NCBI GenBank assembly: GCA_050261515.1 | Contig: JBLNDJ010000060.1 | Span: 186,001 to 250,000 of the forward strand | Length of the DNA: 64,000 bases | Source of the DNA: JBLNDJ01 sp050261515 | GTDB taxonomy: Bacteria > Acidobacteriota > Terriglobia > Bryobacterales > Bryobacteraceae | Direction: 5' to 3' | In this document: piece after piece, positions 1-7,641 of the stretch | Layout: each line of letters opens with the position of its first letter | Position numbering within the stretch: position 1 is the stretch's first letter | The notes under the pieces: model-generated | Told to the model about the DNA's origin: nothing | Seen by the model: only the letters and a program-made list of their open reading frames with translations | Databases searched by the model: none | Program-made: the position numbers and the translations under genes

Positions 1-719
1 CGGATCCACAGCCACGGCTGCGTGCCCGAACCGCTCCCCGTGTAGCCCGCGCTCGCCCCGTCGCTCGCCGTAACGCTCCCCGGGTTCGTCCAGGCGCCGC
101 TTGCGTCTTTGGCCGAATCCGGCGCCACCACCGTCTCGTACTGCCACCACTTCCCCGGCGCGCCGATTCGCCTGATGAGCACGCCCGTCTGCGGATCGAC
201 GATCTTCTGATCTGTCAGGCGCGTATCGCCCGCCGGCGTCCAGTCGATGCTCGGCCATGCGGTCTCGCCCGGAGCGTTCGGGTCCACCGGGATCGCATCT
301 ATGTAGCTTCCGCCGAACGCCAGGTTCGCGGTCTTAAATTGCGACGACGCCGTGTCGGCTCCGCAAGAGATCTGGAAGTAGTAGCGCGTTTCGGCCGCAA
401 GCGCCCGCGAGTAGCGGAACCCGTCGGCGGCCTTCTCCGCGGCGCGCTTTCCCAGGACGAATACGCGCGCGATGCCCGAGTTCACGTTGCCCGGGCGGTC
501 GTCCCGGTCCGACCCTGGGAACAGCGCCGTGTTGACGTCGTTCACGGGCTTATAGCCCGCGGAAAAATCGTTCGTCTCGCTCACTTTCAGCGTGCACGCC
601 GCCGCGCCCGGAGCCGTGTACGCGATCACGGCCTGCGTGTTCGTCGTTCCGGCCACACGCACGTTCGTCACCGCCGCCGCCAGCGGCATCGCCGCAAAAA
701 TGAGTCCGATCACCCGCAT
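1..719 (-). CDS. secreted Fn3-like hypothetical protein (C-terminus cut by window edge)
   Basis: Reading the minus strand from the ATG at 719, the frame stays open for 239 codons to the window edge, so the gene is truncated at its 3' end. It opens with a short signal-peptide-like segment (MRVIGLIFAAMPLAAAVTNV), so the product is probably exported. The next ~100 residues look like a beta-sandwich of fibronectin type III kind: VIAYTAPG, a run of alternating polar and hydrophobic residues, then TRYYFQISCG. A later stretch contains WWQYETVV and a Gly/Ser-rich segment. Codon use matches the neighbouring genes. I do not recognise a specific family; the Fn3-like reading is an inference from pattern only. 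It is divergent from the glycosyltransferase that starts at 861. Confidence 0.6.
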   Translation of the reverse strand, partial: MRVIGLIFAAMPLAAAVTNVRVAGTTNTQAVIAYTAPGAAACTLKVSETNDFSAGYKPVNDVNTALFPGSDRDDRPGNVNSGIARVFVLGKRAAEKAADGFRYSRALAAETRYYFQISCGADTASSQFKTANLAFGGSYIDAIPVDPNAPGETAWPSIDWTPAGDTRLTDQKIVDPQTGVLIRRIGAPGKWWQYETVVAPDSAKDASGAWTNPGSVTASDGASAGYTGSGSGTQPWLWI

Positions 720-822
720 TCCGTTCACCGCTCCTTTACACCCGGCACTCTAAGGGGCGAAAATCCGCCGCCCGGAGGCCGCGCACCCGCAACCCGATCA
801 AAACGCTCCGGCAAAATTCCTT

Positions 823-852
823 TTGAAGCTGTGACCGGCTATGCGCTACAAT
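823..852 (+). promoter_or_regulatory. predicted sigma70-type promoter, leaderless
   Basis: TTGAAG at 823-828 and TACAAT at 847-852 are separated by 18 bp. The expected transcription start falls at about 859-861, on the ATG at 861, and no Shine-Dalgarno lies between. This supports a leaderless mRNA for the glycosyltransferase that follows. The rest of 720-860 shows nothing else. Confidence 0.5.
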
Positions 853-860
853 ACCGCCTC

Positions 861-2102
861 ATGTCCAGCCCGACCGCGTACGCGCCCCAGCGGGCCGCCG
901 ACCCGGGCGCGCAGGGCGCCGGAATTCCCGTCCTCCTGCTCGCCTGGAACTACCCGCCGGACAACGCCGCGGCATCGCCCCGCCCTTTCCTGTTCGCAAA
1001 GTACCTCCGGCGGCACGGCTACGCCTGCACGGTCGTCACGGCGGCGGCGCAGGCAGCGGCCGGCCCGGCCGATGTCCACTGCGTACCGGACCGAATTGGA
1101 TTTTCGCACAAGGTCGTCCGAAAGCTCCTGCTGCCCGGAGCCTTCGGCCTAGGCTGGGTGCGCCCGGCGCTCGCCACCGCGAAGCGGCTCCACGCCGAAA
1201 AGCGATTCGAGCTGATTCTGTCCACCTCGCCACCGGTTGCCACGCACTTCGCCGCGCTGGCCCTGAAGCGCGCTACCGGTTTGAAGTGGGTCGCCGATCT
1301 GCAAGATCCTGTGGCCGGCAACCCCGCCCGCCAGGCCCGGGCTTATCCCTACATCGACGCAATCGCCGAGCGCGCGGTCTTCCGTTACGCCGACGCCCTG
1401 ATCGCGAACACCGGGAGCACGGCCGCGTTCTGGAACGGCCGCTATCCGCAATGGGCGGAGAAGACGTACGTCATGAACAACGGCTACGATCCCGAGACCG
1501 CGGTCGAGCCCGCGCCGATTCCCGCGCGTCCGTACCGCGTGCTCGCGCACGTCGGGGCGCTCTCCGCCTTCCGCCCGCCCACGCTTGTGCTGCGCTCGAT
1601 CGACCGCCTCATCGCCCGCGGCCTGCTCGACCCCGCTTCGCTGCGCGTGAGCCTGCTCGGGCCTCCGACCGACTACGTCGAAGACCCCGCGCTCACCGCC
1701 GCGCTTACGGAAAAGGGGGTGCTCGAGCAACTGCCGCCCGTCCCGCTCGCCGAAGCGCGCCGCGCGGCGGCCGAGGCCGACTACCTCTTCCTCGTTGACA
1801 TCACCAGCGGCAACGCGGGACTTCAGGTACCTTCGAAGATCCTCGACTACATCCGCATCGGCCGCCCCATCCTGGCCCTGACCACGCGCAACTCGCCGGT
1901 GGATCGCATTCTCGCGCAAAGCGGGGTGCCCTACGCGGCCGTCTATCCGGATCTTTCCGCGTGCGACTTCGACCAGCGCGTGCTCTCGCTGCTGAGCCTC
2001 CCCACCGAGCCCACGGCCGCGAGCGACTGGTTCCGCGATACGTTCGACGCGACGGCCCACGCGCGGCGGCTCGCCGCGATCCTCGACGGCGTGCGCGCGT
2101 GA
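861..2102 (+). CDS. GT4-like glycosyltransferase
   Basis: The product is a 413-residue glycosyltransferase with the two-Rossmann GT-B architecture of family GT4. The N-terminal domain begins with VLLLAWNYPPDNAAASPRP, the usual opening of GT4 enzymes that move a nucleotide-sugar residue to a lipid- or sugar-linked acceptor. WVADLQDPVAGNP and ALIANTGSTAAFW mark the end of the donor-independent domain. The C-terminal half holds the nucleotide-sugar domain (HVGALSAFRPP, then VPSKILDYIRIGRPILAL). The frame is open further upstream, but that part is arginine-rich and antisense to the 1-719 gene, so I start at the ATG at 861, just after a -10 hexamer. The stop overlaps the next start (GTGA), so the two glycosyltransferases are translationally coupled. 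Donor and acceptor are unknown. Confidence 0.85.
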   Translation: MSSPTAYAPQRAADPGAQGAGIPVLLLAWNYPPDNAAASPRPFLFAKYLRRHGYACTVVTAAAQAAAGPADVHCVPDRIGFSHKVVRKLLLPGAFGLGWVRPALATAKRLHAEKRFELILSTSPPVATHFAALALKRATGLKWVADLQDPVAGNPARQARAYPYIDAIAERAVFRYADALIANTGSTAAFWNGRYPQWAEKTYVMNNGYDPETAVEPAPIPARPYRVLAHVGALSAFRPPTLVLRSIDRLIARGLLDPASLRVSLLGPPTDYVEDPALTAALTEKGVLEQLPPVPLAEARRAAAEADYLFLVDITSGNAGLQVPSKILDYIRIGRPILALTTRNSPVDRILAQSGVPYAAVYPDLSACDFDQRVLSLLSLPTEPTAASDWFRDTFDATAHARRLAAILDGVRA

Positions 2103-3154
2103 TCATCGCCCACATTCTGCCGTTTGCAGCCGTCGGCGGCACCGAGCACGGCACGCTCCGGCTCATCCGGGCCGTCGGCGCGCGTCACATCGCGTTCTGC
2201 CCCTCCGGCGCCGCGGCCGTGCGCGAGTTCTTCGAGCGCGCCGGAGTCGAAACGGCTTCCTACGAGATGGTCGAGCCCAGCTACCGCCGCCCGCGGCCGT
2301 TTCTGCGTGCGTGTCTCGATCTGAAGCGCGAATTGCGCGCCCGCCGCGTCGATATCGTCCACTGCGCCGACCTGCTCGCGGCGCATCACACCGCGATCGC
2401 GGGCCGCATGGCCGGCCTCCCGGTGGTCTGCCATATACGAAGCCACCGGCCGGATGTCCCGCTTCGCGACCGTTCGTTCCTGCTGCCGGTGAATCGCTTC
2501 GTATTCGTCTCGGAGGCCACGCGCCGCGCCTTCTTCCGCGGAGGCCCGGTCGTCTACGACGGCATCGACCTGCCCGATCCGGTCCCGCCGCGCGGCCCCG
2601 GCCCGCCGGTAGTGACGATGATCGCGCGCCTGACGCCCGAAAAGGATTACCCGGCGCTCGCGCGAGCCGCCGCCCGCGTGCTCGAAGCGTGCCCCGCCAC
2701 GCGCTTTGTCGCGGTGGGCGACTACCAGAGCACGCAAACCATGCGCGAATGCCACGCCGCGCTCGTGCGCCAGACGTCCGCGTTCGAATTCACGGGATTT
2801 CAAACTGACGTGGGCCGCTACATCGCCGAAAGCAGCGTCATCGTCCACAGCACGCTGAGCGAGGGGCTGCCGCTCGCGATTCTCGAAGCGATGTCCTACG
2901 CGAAGCCGGTCGTAGCCACCGCGGTCGGCGGCATTCCCGAAATGATTCGAGACGGGGAGACCGGGTTCCTCGTCCCGCCCGGAGACGATGCGGCCCTCGC
3001 GGACCGCATCCTCCGCCTGCTTGGGAGCCCCGATCTCGCGGCACAGCTCGGCGCCGCTGCCCGCGAGCTGTGCCGCACCCGCTTCAGCACCGCGCAGTTC
3101 GCCCGCGCGATGGCGGATGTGTACGCGGCTATCGCGCGACCGGCACCGGTGTGA
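2099..3154 (+). CDS. GT4 glycosyltransferase
   Basis: This is a 351-residue GT-B glycosyltransferase. The N-terminus, IIAHILPFAAVGGTEHGTL, carries the glycine-rich acceptor loop typical of GT4. The C-terminal domain has VVTMIARLTPEKDYPAL and the E-x7-E signature region around HSTLSEGLPLAILEAMSYAK, which contacts the nucleotide-sugar donor. Translation is taken from the GTG at 2099, which overlaps the stop of the upstream glycosyltransferase and fits the conserved N-terminus; the same frame runs further upstream but gives low-complexity arginine-rich sequence. The last 26 bp overlap the 3' end of the convergent Asp-box gene. It probably works with its upstream partner in assembly of a surface glycan; substrate is unknown. 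Confidence 0.88.
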   Translation: MIIAHILPFAAVGGTEHGTLRLIRAVGARHIAFCPSGAAAVREFFERAGVETASYEMVEPSYRRPRPFLRACLDLKRELRARRVDIVHCADLLAAHHTAIAGRMAGLPVVCHIRSHRPDVPLRDRSFLLPVNRFVFVSEATRRAFFRGGPVVYDGIDLPDPVPPRGPGPPVVTMIARLTPEKDYPALARAAARVLEACPATRFVAVGDYQSTQTMRECHAALVRQTSAFEFTGFQTDVGRYIAESSVIVHSTLSEGLPLAILEAMSYAKPVVATAVGGIPEMIRDGETGFLVPPGDDAALADRILRLLGSPDLAAQLGAAARELCRTRFSTAQFARAMADVYAAIARPAPV

Positions 3155-5342
3155 CGATGTCTTCGAGCGCGTTCGGATCGCCCGCCGCCGGGCCGTGCCA
3201 GACGCTTCCGCCGAACGTGGTGATGTAGATCTTCGAGGCGTCCTCGGGATCGGGAATCACGCGGTGCCCCCACTTGAAGTTGAATCCGCGTATGCGCGCC
3301 CACGTCGCGCCGCGATCGGTCGAACGGTACGCGCCGCTTTCGAACCCGCAGTTGTAAAGCACGTTCGGATTCTTCGGGTCCACCGTGACGTCATAGACGT
3401 GCCGCGCACCGTCAAACACGCTCTTCCATGTCGCGCCGCCATCGGTGGAAAGGTACACGCCGCCGTCCCACGCGCTCAGATACATGCGCCCGCCATCGAG
3501 CGCCAGGCCGGTTGGAGCGCCCACTCCTTTGGGAAGCGGCATGCGCACCCAATGTTCCGCGCCGTCCGTGGAGCGGTACAGCGCGCCGTCCGCTGCGCCC
3601 CCTTCGGCGCGGCTCGCGACCACGAGATACAGTTCGCCGTTCGACGCGCGCGCGAGCCGCCACGCAAACGGCTGCTTGCCTTCGATGCCTTTGCTCTTGA
3701 GCGCCCACGTCCGGCCGTTGTCGGTGGACTTGAACACGCCCTTGCCGAACGCCGCCGCGTAAAGCGTGCGCGAACCCACTGGACTCGCCGGGTCGAGCAC
3801 AATGTGCGTAACGGCCGCTTCGGGAAGCCCGCAGGCGACGATCCAGTGGTCGCCGCCGTCCGTGGACCACGCGATCCCGCCCTGGTAGGTATCCGGATTC
3901 GTGCGCCGCCACATCTTCGGCCGCGGCAGGTCGTGTACCCGCGAAAACGCGCCCCACATCAGGCCCTTCACCTTCGGGTCGAACTCCACCCAGTACGTCG
4001 TGTTGTCCCAGTAGTGCTTGATGCCGGTGATCGAGCTCATCCACGAAGCGCCGCCGTCGTTGCTCTTCCACAGGCCGATGTCCGTGTAGCTGATGAACCG
4101 GTTCTTCGGATCGAACGGATCGAAATGGATGCCGTAGCAGGTGGTCACGTCAAAGCCCGTCGTGGTCCACTTGTCGCGGCCCCAGCGGTCCTTGCCGCGG
4201 TACGCGGAAATCACGTCCTGCCAGGTGCGGCCGCCGTCGGTAGTGCGCAGCGCGCGCGGGCAGGAGTCGGTGAGGTGGCAGATATCCGGGTTCGTCGGGG
4301 CGACGTAAATGTCGCGGATCGGGCCCGCGCCGCCGTAGAAATCCGCGACCCAGGAGTGCTGCACGTTCCCGGCCGGCTCGATCGCTTCTTCGTACGAGAT
4401 GGCCCACGTGCGGCCGCCATCGGTCGTCTTCACGACGCCGTAGCCGCTCTCGCGCTCGAAGCCGGCGTAAGCCGTCGCGCCGTGCCGCGCCGAACACGCA
4501 ATCGACTGGAACGCCGCCGGCTTCCACGCGGATTTGGTCCACGTGCGGCCGCCGTCGTTCGAAACGAACAGCCCGCCGCGCTCATACGTGGTCGCGTACA
4601 GATATTCGGTTGCGCCCTGGACGCCCGCGCTTGCCGACTGGATCTTCGCCGGCGCCGCAAAGTGCGCGCCGCTCGTCAGATACACGCCCGAATCCGCCAC
4701 GATGTTCAGCTCGCCCCCGCGCATGTAAAGCAGGTGAACCGCCTCGCCCGCGAACTCCCGCACGCGCGACCAGGAACGGCCGCGGTCCTTCGACTCCAGC
4801 AGCACCGTGGACTCGGCGGCCTGCCGCGCCGTATCGACGGGCGTGCGTCCCGAGAACGCGACATAAATCCGGTCCGCGTCCGCCAGAATCGCCTTCACGT
4901 AGTGGCCGCGCGGATACGCGGCATCGTCGCTTGAATAGACCGGCGCGGCGTGATCGTCCGGCATGCGCTCGACGGTGTTCTTCTTCGGATCGGGGAGAAT
5001 CATGCTCCACGACTTCCCGTTGTCCTCGCTGCGCCACAGCGCCGCGCCGCCCACGTAAATGACTCCGGGCTTCGCCGCATCGAACGCGAACGCCGACGTC
5101 ACGCCGCGCAGGTTGAACATGCGCCACGACTCGCCGCCGTCCAGGCTGATATAAGACCCGGTCATATCGCAGTGTTCCACGACGACGTTCGGATCGTGCG
5201 GGCTGATCGTCGGCAGGAACATCCCGCCCGCGCCGCCCGGACCGATGACTTTCCACGAATCGAACCGCGGAGCGGGGCCGGTCCGCATCTGCCCGGCCCC
5301 CACCGCCAATGCCAACAGGAAAAAACCGGCGAGGTTCTTCAT
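3129..5342 (-). CDS. secreted Asp-box (BNR/VPS10, GH74-like) repeat protein
   Basis: The protein is 737 residues with a signal peptide (MKNLAGFFLLALAVGAGQ). About twelve Asp-box repeats of the S/T-x-D-x-G-x-T/S-W form run along it, for example SLDGGESW, SEDNGKSW, SNDGGRTW, TTDGGRTW, STDNGRTW and STDGGATW. Such repeats build one or two beta-propellers, as in GH74 xyloglucanases, sialidases and VPS10/sortilin domains. No catalytic aspartate pair can be assigned by eye, so enzymatic activity is uncertain and a binding role is equally possible. The frame extends upstream, but the start at 5342 is fixed by the signal peptide and by the ATGA overlap with the CoA-transferase, which puts both in one operon. 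The pairing with a CoA-transferase has no obvious pathway logic. Confidence 0.85.
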   Translation of the reverse strand: MKNLAGFFLLALAVGAGQMRTGPAPRFDSWKVIGPGGAGGMFLPTISPHDPNVVVEHCDMTGSYISLDGGESWRMFNLRGVTSAFAFDAAKPGVIYVGGAALWRSEDNGKSWSMILPDPKKNTVERMPDDHAAPVYSSDDAAYPRGHYVKAILADADRIYVAFSGRTPVDTARQAAESTVLLESKDRGRSWSRVREFAGEAVHLLYMRGGELNIVADSGVYLTSGAHFAAPAKIQSASAGVQGATEYLYATTYERGGLFVSNDGGRTWTKSAWKPAAFQSIACSARHGATAYAGFERESGYGVVKTTDGGRTWAISYEEAIEPAGNVQHSWVADFYGGAGPIRDIYVAPTNPDICHLTDSCPRALRTTDGGRTWQDVISAYRGKDRWGRDKWTTTGFDVTTCYGIHFDPFDPKNRFISYTDIGLWKSNDGGASWMSSITGIKHYWDNTTYWVEFDPKVKGLMWGAFSRVHDLPRPKMWRRTNPDTYQGGIAWSTDGGDHWIVACGLPEAAVTHIVLDPASPVGSRTLYAAAFGKGVFKSTDNGRTWALKSKGIEGKQPFAWRLARASNGELYLVVASRAEGGAADGALYRSTDGAEHWVRMPLPKGVGAPTGLALDGGRMYLSAWDGGVYLSTDGGATWKSVFDGARHVYDVTVDPKNPNVLYNCGFESGAYRSTDRGATWARIRGFNFKWGHRVIPDPEDASKIYITTFGGSVWHGPAAGDPNALEDIVTPVPVAR

Positions 5343-6829
5343 GCCCACTCCACCCCCCGCATATCGCCTTCCTTCACGAAGCGATCGTGCATCCGGAAGG
5401 CCGCCGAGAGCGTATGCGGCGTGTGGCCGCCCTCCACCATTTCGAGATACCGCTTCAGCGTGTCGCGGAAATCCGGATGCGCGCATTTGTCGATGATCAG
5501 GTAAGCGCGCTCGTACGGCGCGCGGCCGCGCAGGTCGGCGATGCCCCATTCGGTGGCAACCACCTGCACCGAGTGCTCGCTGTGATCGACGTGGCTCACC
5601 AGCGGCACGATGGTGCTGATCTTGCCGCCCTTCGCCGTCGAGGGGCACGTGAAGATCGAGATGTAGGCGTTCCGCGTGAAATCGCCCGACCCGCCGATGC
5701 CGTTCATCATCTGGCGTCCCATCACGTGCGTGCTGTTCACGTTCCCGAAGATATCCACCTCAATGGCGGTGTTGATCGAAATAATGCCGAGCCGCCGCAC
5801 GACCTCGGGATGGTTGCTGATCTCCTGCGGCCGCAGCAGCAGCCTCTTCCGGTACCACTCGAGGTTGTCGTAGACCGAGCTGAGCGACTGCTTGCTCAGC
5901 GTGAGCGAGCAACTGCTGGCGAACCGCACGCGCTCCTGCTCCATGAGGCGAATGACCGAATCCTGGAGCACCTCGGTGTACATCTCGAAGGCCGGGATGT
6001 CCGGGTGCGACCCCAGCGCGCCGAGCACGGCATTCGCAATGTTGCCCACGCCCGACTGAATCGGCAGAAACGATTTCGGCACGCGTCCGGCCGCGATCTC
6101 GGCCGCGAGGAACTCGGCCACCTGGCGCCCGATGCACTCGGTGAGCGGCGTCGGTGGGTCGAATCCGTGCGTCTCATCGTCAAGGTCCGTCTCGACCAGC
6201 CCCACGATCTTCGCCGGGTCCACCTTGATGACCGGAGACCCGATGCGGTCCGATGCCGAATAGATCGGGATTTCGCGCCGGTGCGGCGGATCGGCGGGCT
6301 CATAGATATCGTGCATGCCGAGCAGCGTCGGCGGATGCCTGTGGTTCAACTCGATCAGGATGCGGCCGGCCAGCGACGCAAACGTCGGCGCGGCCCCGAC
6401 CGACGAGCTCAGCACGATGCCGCCGCCCGCGGTCACATCGCTCGCTTCGACGACCGCCCAGTGGACCGGGCCGAGGAACCCATACCGGGCCGCCTGCGGC
6501 ATCAGCGACAGGTGCATATCGACAAACCGCGTCTGCCGTTCATTGATGCGAGCCCGCAAACTGGGATCGGACTGATAAGGAGTGCGGAAGCTGATGGCGC
6601 GCGCGCGAGCCAGCGCCCCATCGAGCGAATCGCCCGTAGACGCGCCGGTCAGCACCCCGACCTGAAACTCGCGTCCGGCCTCATGCTCGGCCACCGCGCG
6701 CTCCGCAATCGCCCGGGGGATGGCCTTGGGAACCCCAGCAGGCGTGAACCCGCTGAACCCGACCGTCTGCCCGTGCTCAATCATCGCGGCCGCCTCAGCC
6801 GCCGTCAAAACAGGAAAAGAGAATCGCAT
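5339..6829 (-). CDS. acetyl-CoA hydrolase/transferase family (succinyl-CoA:acetate CoA-transferase-like)
   Basis: This is a class I CoA-transferase of the AarC/Cat1 type, cytosolic, about 496 residues. These enzymes move CoA between succinyl-CoA and acetate, or hydrolyse acetyl-CoA, through a glutamyl-CoA thioester. Visible family motifs are VGFSGFTPAGVPKAIP at the N-terminus, GVGNIANAVLGALG, and EMYTEVLQD, whose Glu near residue 286 is the expected catalytic nucleophile. A later glycine-rich loop (GIGGSGDFTRNA) is also typical. A TTG at 6853 gives eight more residues, but a TACAAT hexamer covers it (minus strand 6850-6845), so the ATG at 6829 is preferred. It is first in the operon with the Asp-box gene and divergent from the toxin-antitoxin pair. 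Acetate-specific use is inferred from the closest remembered family. Confidence 0.85.
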   Translation of the reverse strand: MRFSFPVLTAAEAAAMIEHGQTVGFSGFTPAGVPKAIPRAIAERAVAEHEAGREFQVGVLTGASTGDSLDGALARARAISFRTPYQSDPSLRARINERQTRFVDMHLSLMPQAARYGFLGPVHWAVVEASDVTAGGGIVLSSSVGAAPTFASLAGRILIELNHRHPPTLLGMHDIYEPADPPHRREIPIYSASDRIGSPVIKVDPAKIVGLVETDLDDETHGFDPPTPLTECIGRQVAEFLAAEIAAGRVPKSFLPIQSGVGNIANAVLGALGSHPDIPAFEMYTEVLQDSVIRLMEQERVRFASSCSLTLSKQSLSSVYDNLEWYRKRLLLRPQEISNHPEVVRRLGIISINTAIEVDIFGNVNSTHVMGRQMMNGIGGSGDFTRNAYISIFTCPSTAKGGKISTIVPLVSHVDHSEHSVQVVATEWGIADLRGRAPYERAYLIIDKCAHPDFRDTLKRYLEMVEGGHTPHTLSAAFRMHDRFVKEGDMRGVEWA

Positions 6830-6875
6830 TGGTGTGAAGAAGTCATTGTACAAGGCGGCGGGTGAGGAGTCTCCC

Positions 6876-6914
6876 TTGACATGTGCGCCACATGTTTATA
6901 TGCTGGAGACATGT
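6876..6914 (+). promoter_or_regulatory. promoter and palindromic operator of the toxin-antitoxin operon
   Basis: TTGACA at 6876-6881 and TATGCT at 6899-6904 lie 17 bp apart, giving a start site at or next to the ATG at 6911. Over this promoter sits a perfect 7-3-7 inverted repeat, ACATGTG/CGC/CACATGT, at 6879-6895. A third ACATGT at 6909-6914 covers the start codon. FitA/VapB-type antitoxins bind such palindromes with their toxin to repress their own operon, so this is a strong operator candidate. Confidence 0.6.
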
Positions 6915-7141
6915 CCAAGATGATCCAGGTGAGGGATGTGCCGGATCGCGTGCATGGCACTTTGAAATCGCGGGCAGCGCGCGAGGGTATGAGCCTGTCC
7001 GATTTCATTAAGAGGGAACTGGAGCGCGCGGCGGAGCGGCCGACCATGCAGGAATGGTTGGAGCGTACACAGCAAATGAAGCCGATCCCTGCCAGGATGA
7101 GCGCCGCCCGCGCGATACGCGAGCTGCGCGACGAACGATGA
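6911..7141 (+). CDS. FitA/VapB-like ribbon-helix-helix antitoxin
   Basis: This 76-residue protein is predicted to neutralise the PIN toxin encoded directly downstream and to repress the operon. Residues 4-40 form a ribbon-helix-helix DNA-binding domain of the FitA type: MIQVRDVPDRVHGTLKSRAA, then EGMSLSDFIKRELERAA. The charged C-terminal part (RPTMQEWLERTQQ) would wrap the toxin active site. The start at 6911 agrees with the predicted transcription start; the ATG at 6920, within MSKM, is the alternative and sits better with the GGAG at 6905-6908. The stop overlaps the toxin start (ATGA). Family assignment is from motif pattern and gene context. Confidence 0.85.
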   Translation: MSKMIQVRDVPDRVHGTLKSRAAREGMSLSDFIKRELERAAERPTMQEWLERTQQMKPIPARMSAARAIRELRDER

Positions 7142-7530
7142 TCGTACTGGACGCATCCGTGGTGGTCGAATTGCTCACCAACGGTGCCATGGCCGACACC
7201 ATCAGGAACGAACTCGGCGCCCACGACGAGTCTTTCCTGGTTCCACACTTGATCGACATTGAAGTTGTGAGCGCGCTCCGAAGGCTGGTGGCGGGCCAGC
7301 GGATCGATCCGCACCGCTCCGCGGAGTTTCTGACGGGACTCGCGGCCCTACCCGCCGAGCGCTACGCGCACACTCCGCTAATCGGCCGTATCTGGGAACT
7401 GCGCCATAACTTCACGGCTTATGACGCCGCTTACATCGCTTTAGCGGAAGCCACGGGCTCCACCCTGTACACCTGCGACGAAAAGCTGCGAACAGGCCAC
7501 CGGGCGCGGGTCGTCCTGTTCACTTCCTAA
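7138..7530 (+). CDS. PIN-domain ribonuclease toxin (VapC/FitB family)
   Basis: This is a 130-residue PIN-domain protein, the usual length for VapC toxins, which are Mg2+-dependent endoribonucleases that often cut tRNA or rRNA. The four acidic active-site residues are visible: Asp5 in MIVLDAS, Glu42 in HLIDIEVVSAL, Asp96 in TAYDAAYIALAE and Asp114 in LYTCDEKL. The ATG at 7138 overlaps the antitoxin stop, so toxin translation depends on antitoxin translation; a longer frame start upstream lies inside the antitoxin and is rejected. The catalytic set is complete, so the toxin looks active. The RNA target cannot be told from sequence. Confidence 0.9.
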   Translation: MIVLDASVVVELLTNGAMADTIRNELGAHDESFLVPHLIDIEVVSALRRLVAGQRIDPHRSAEFLTGLAALPAERYAHTPLIGRIWELRHNFTAYDAAYIALAEATGSTLYTCDEKLRTGHRARVVLFTS

Positions 7531-7641
7531 TGGCGCTCGTCCAGACCTCCGCCCTACTCCCGAATCAAAACCGGCTGAATCGAACGGGCGGTGTGCGCAG
7601 GCATCACGGCCCCTCCGCCGCCAAAACAGCCCAGTAGCGTT

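Noticed and set aside
339..860. N-terminal extension of the first glycosyltransferase
   Set aside because: Arg/His-rich, antisense to the secreted-protein gene at 1-719, and upstream of a good promoter.
7054..7137. Longer start for the PIN toxin
   Set aside because: These codons lie inside the antitoxin gene; the ATG at 7138 gives the standard MIVLDAS start.
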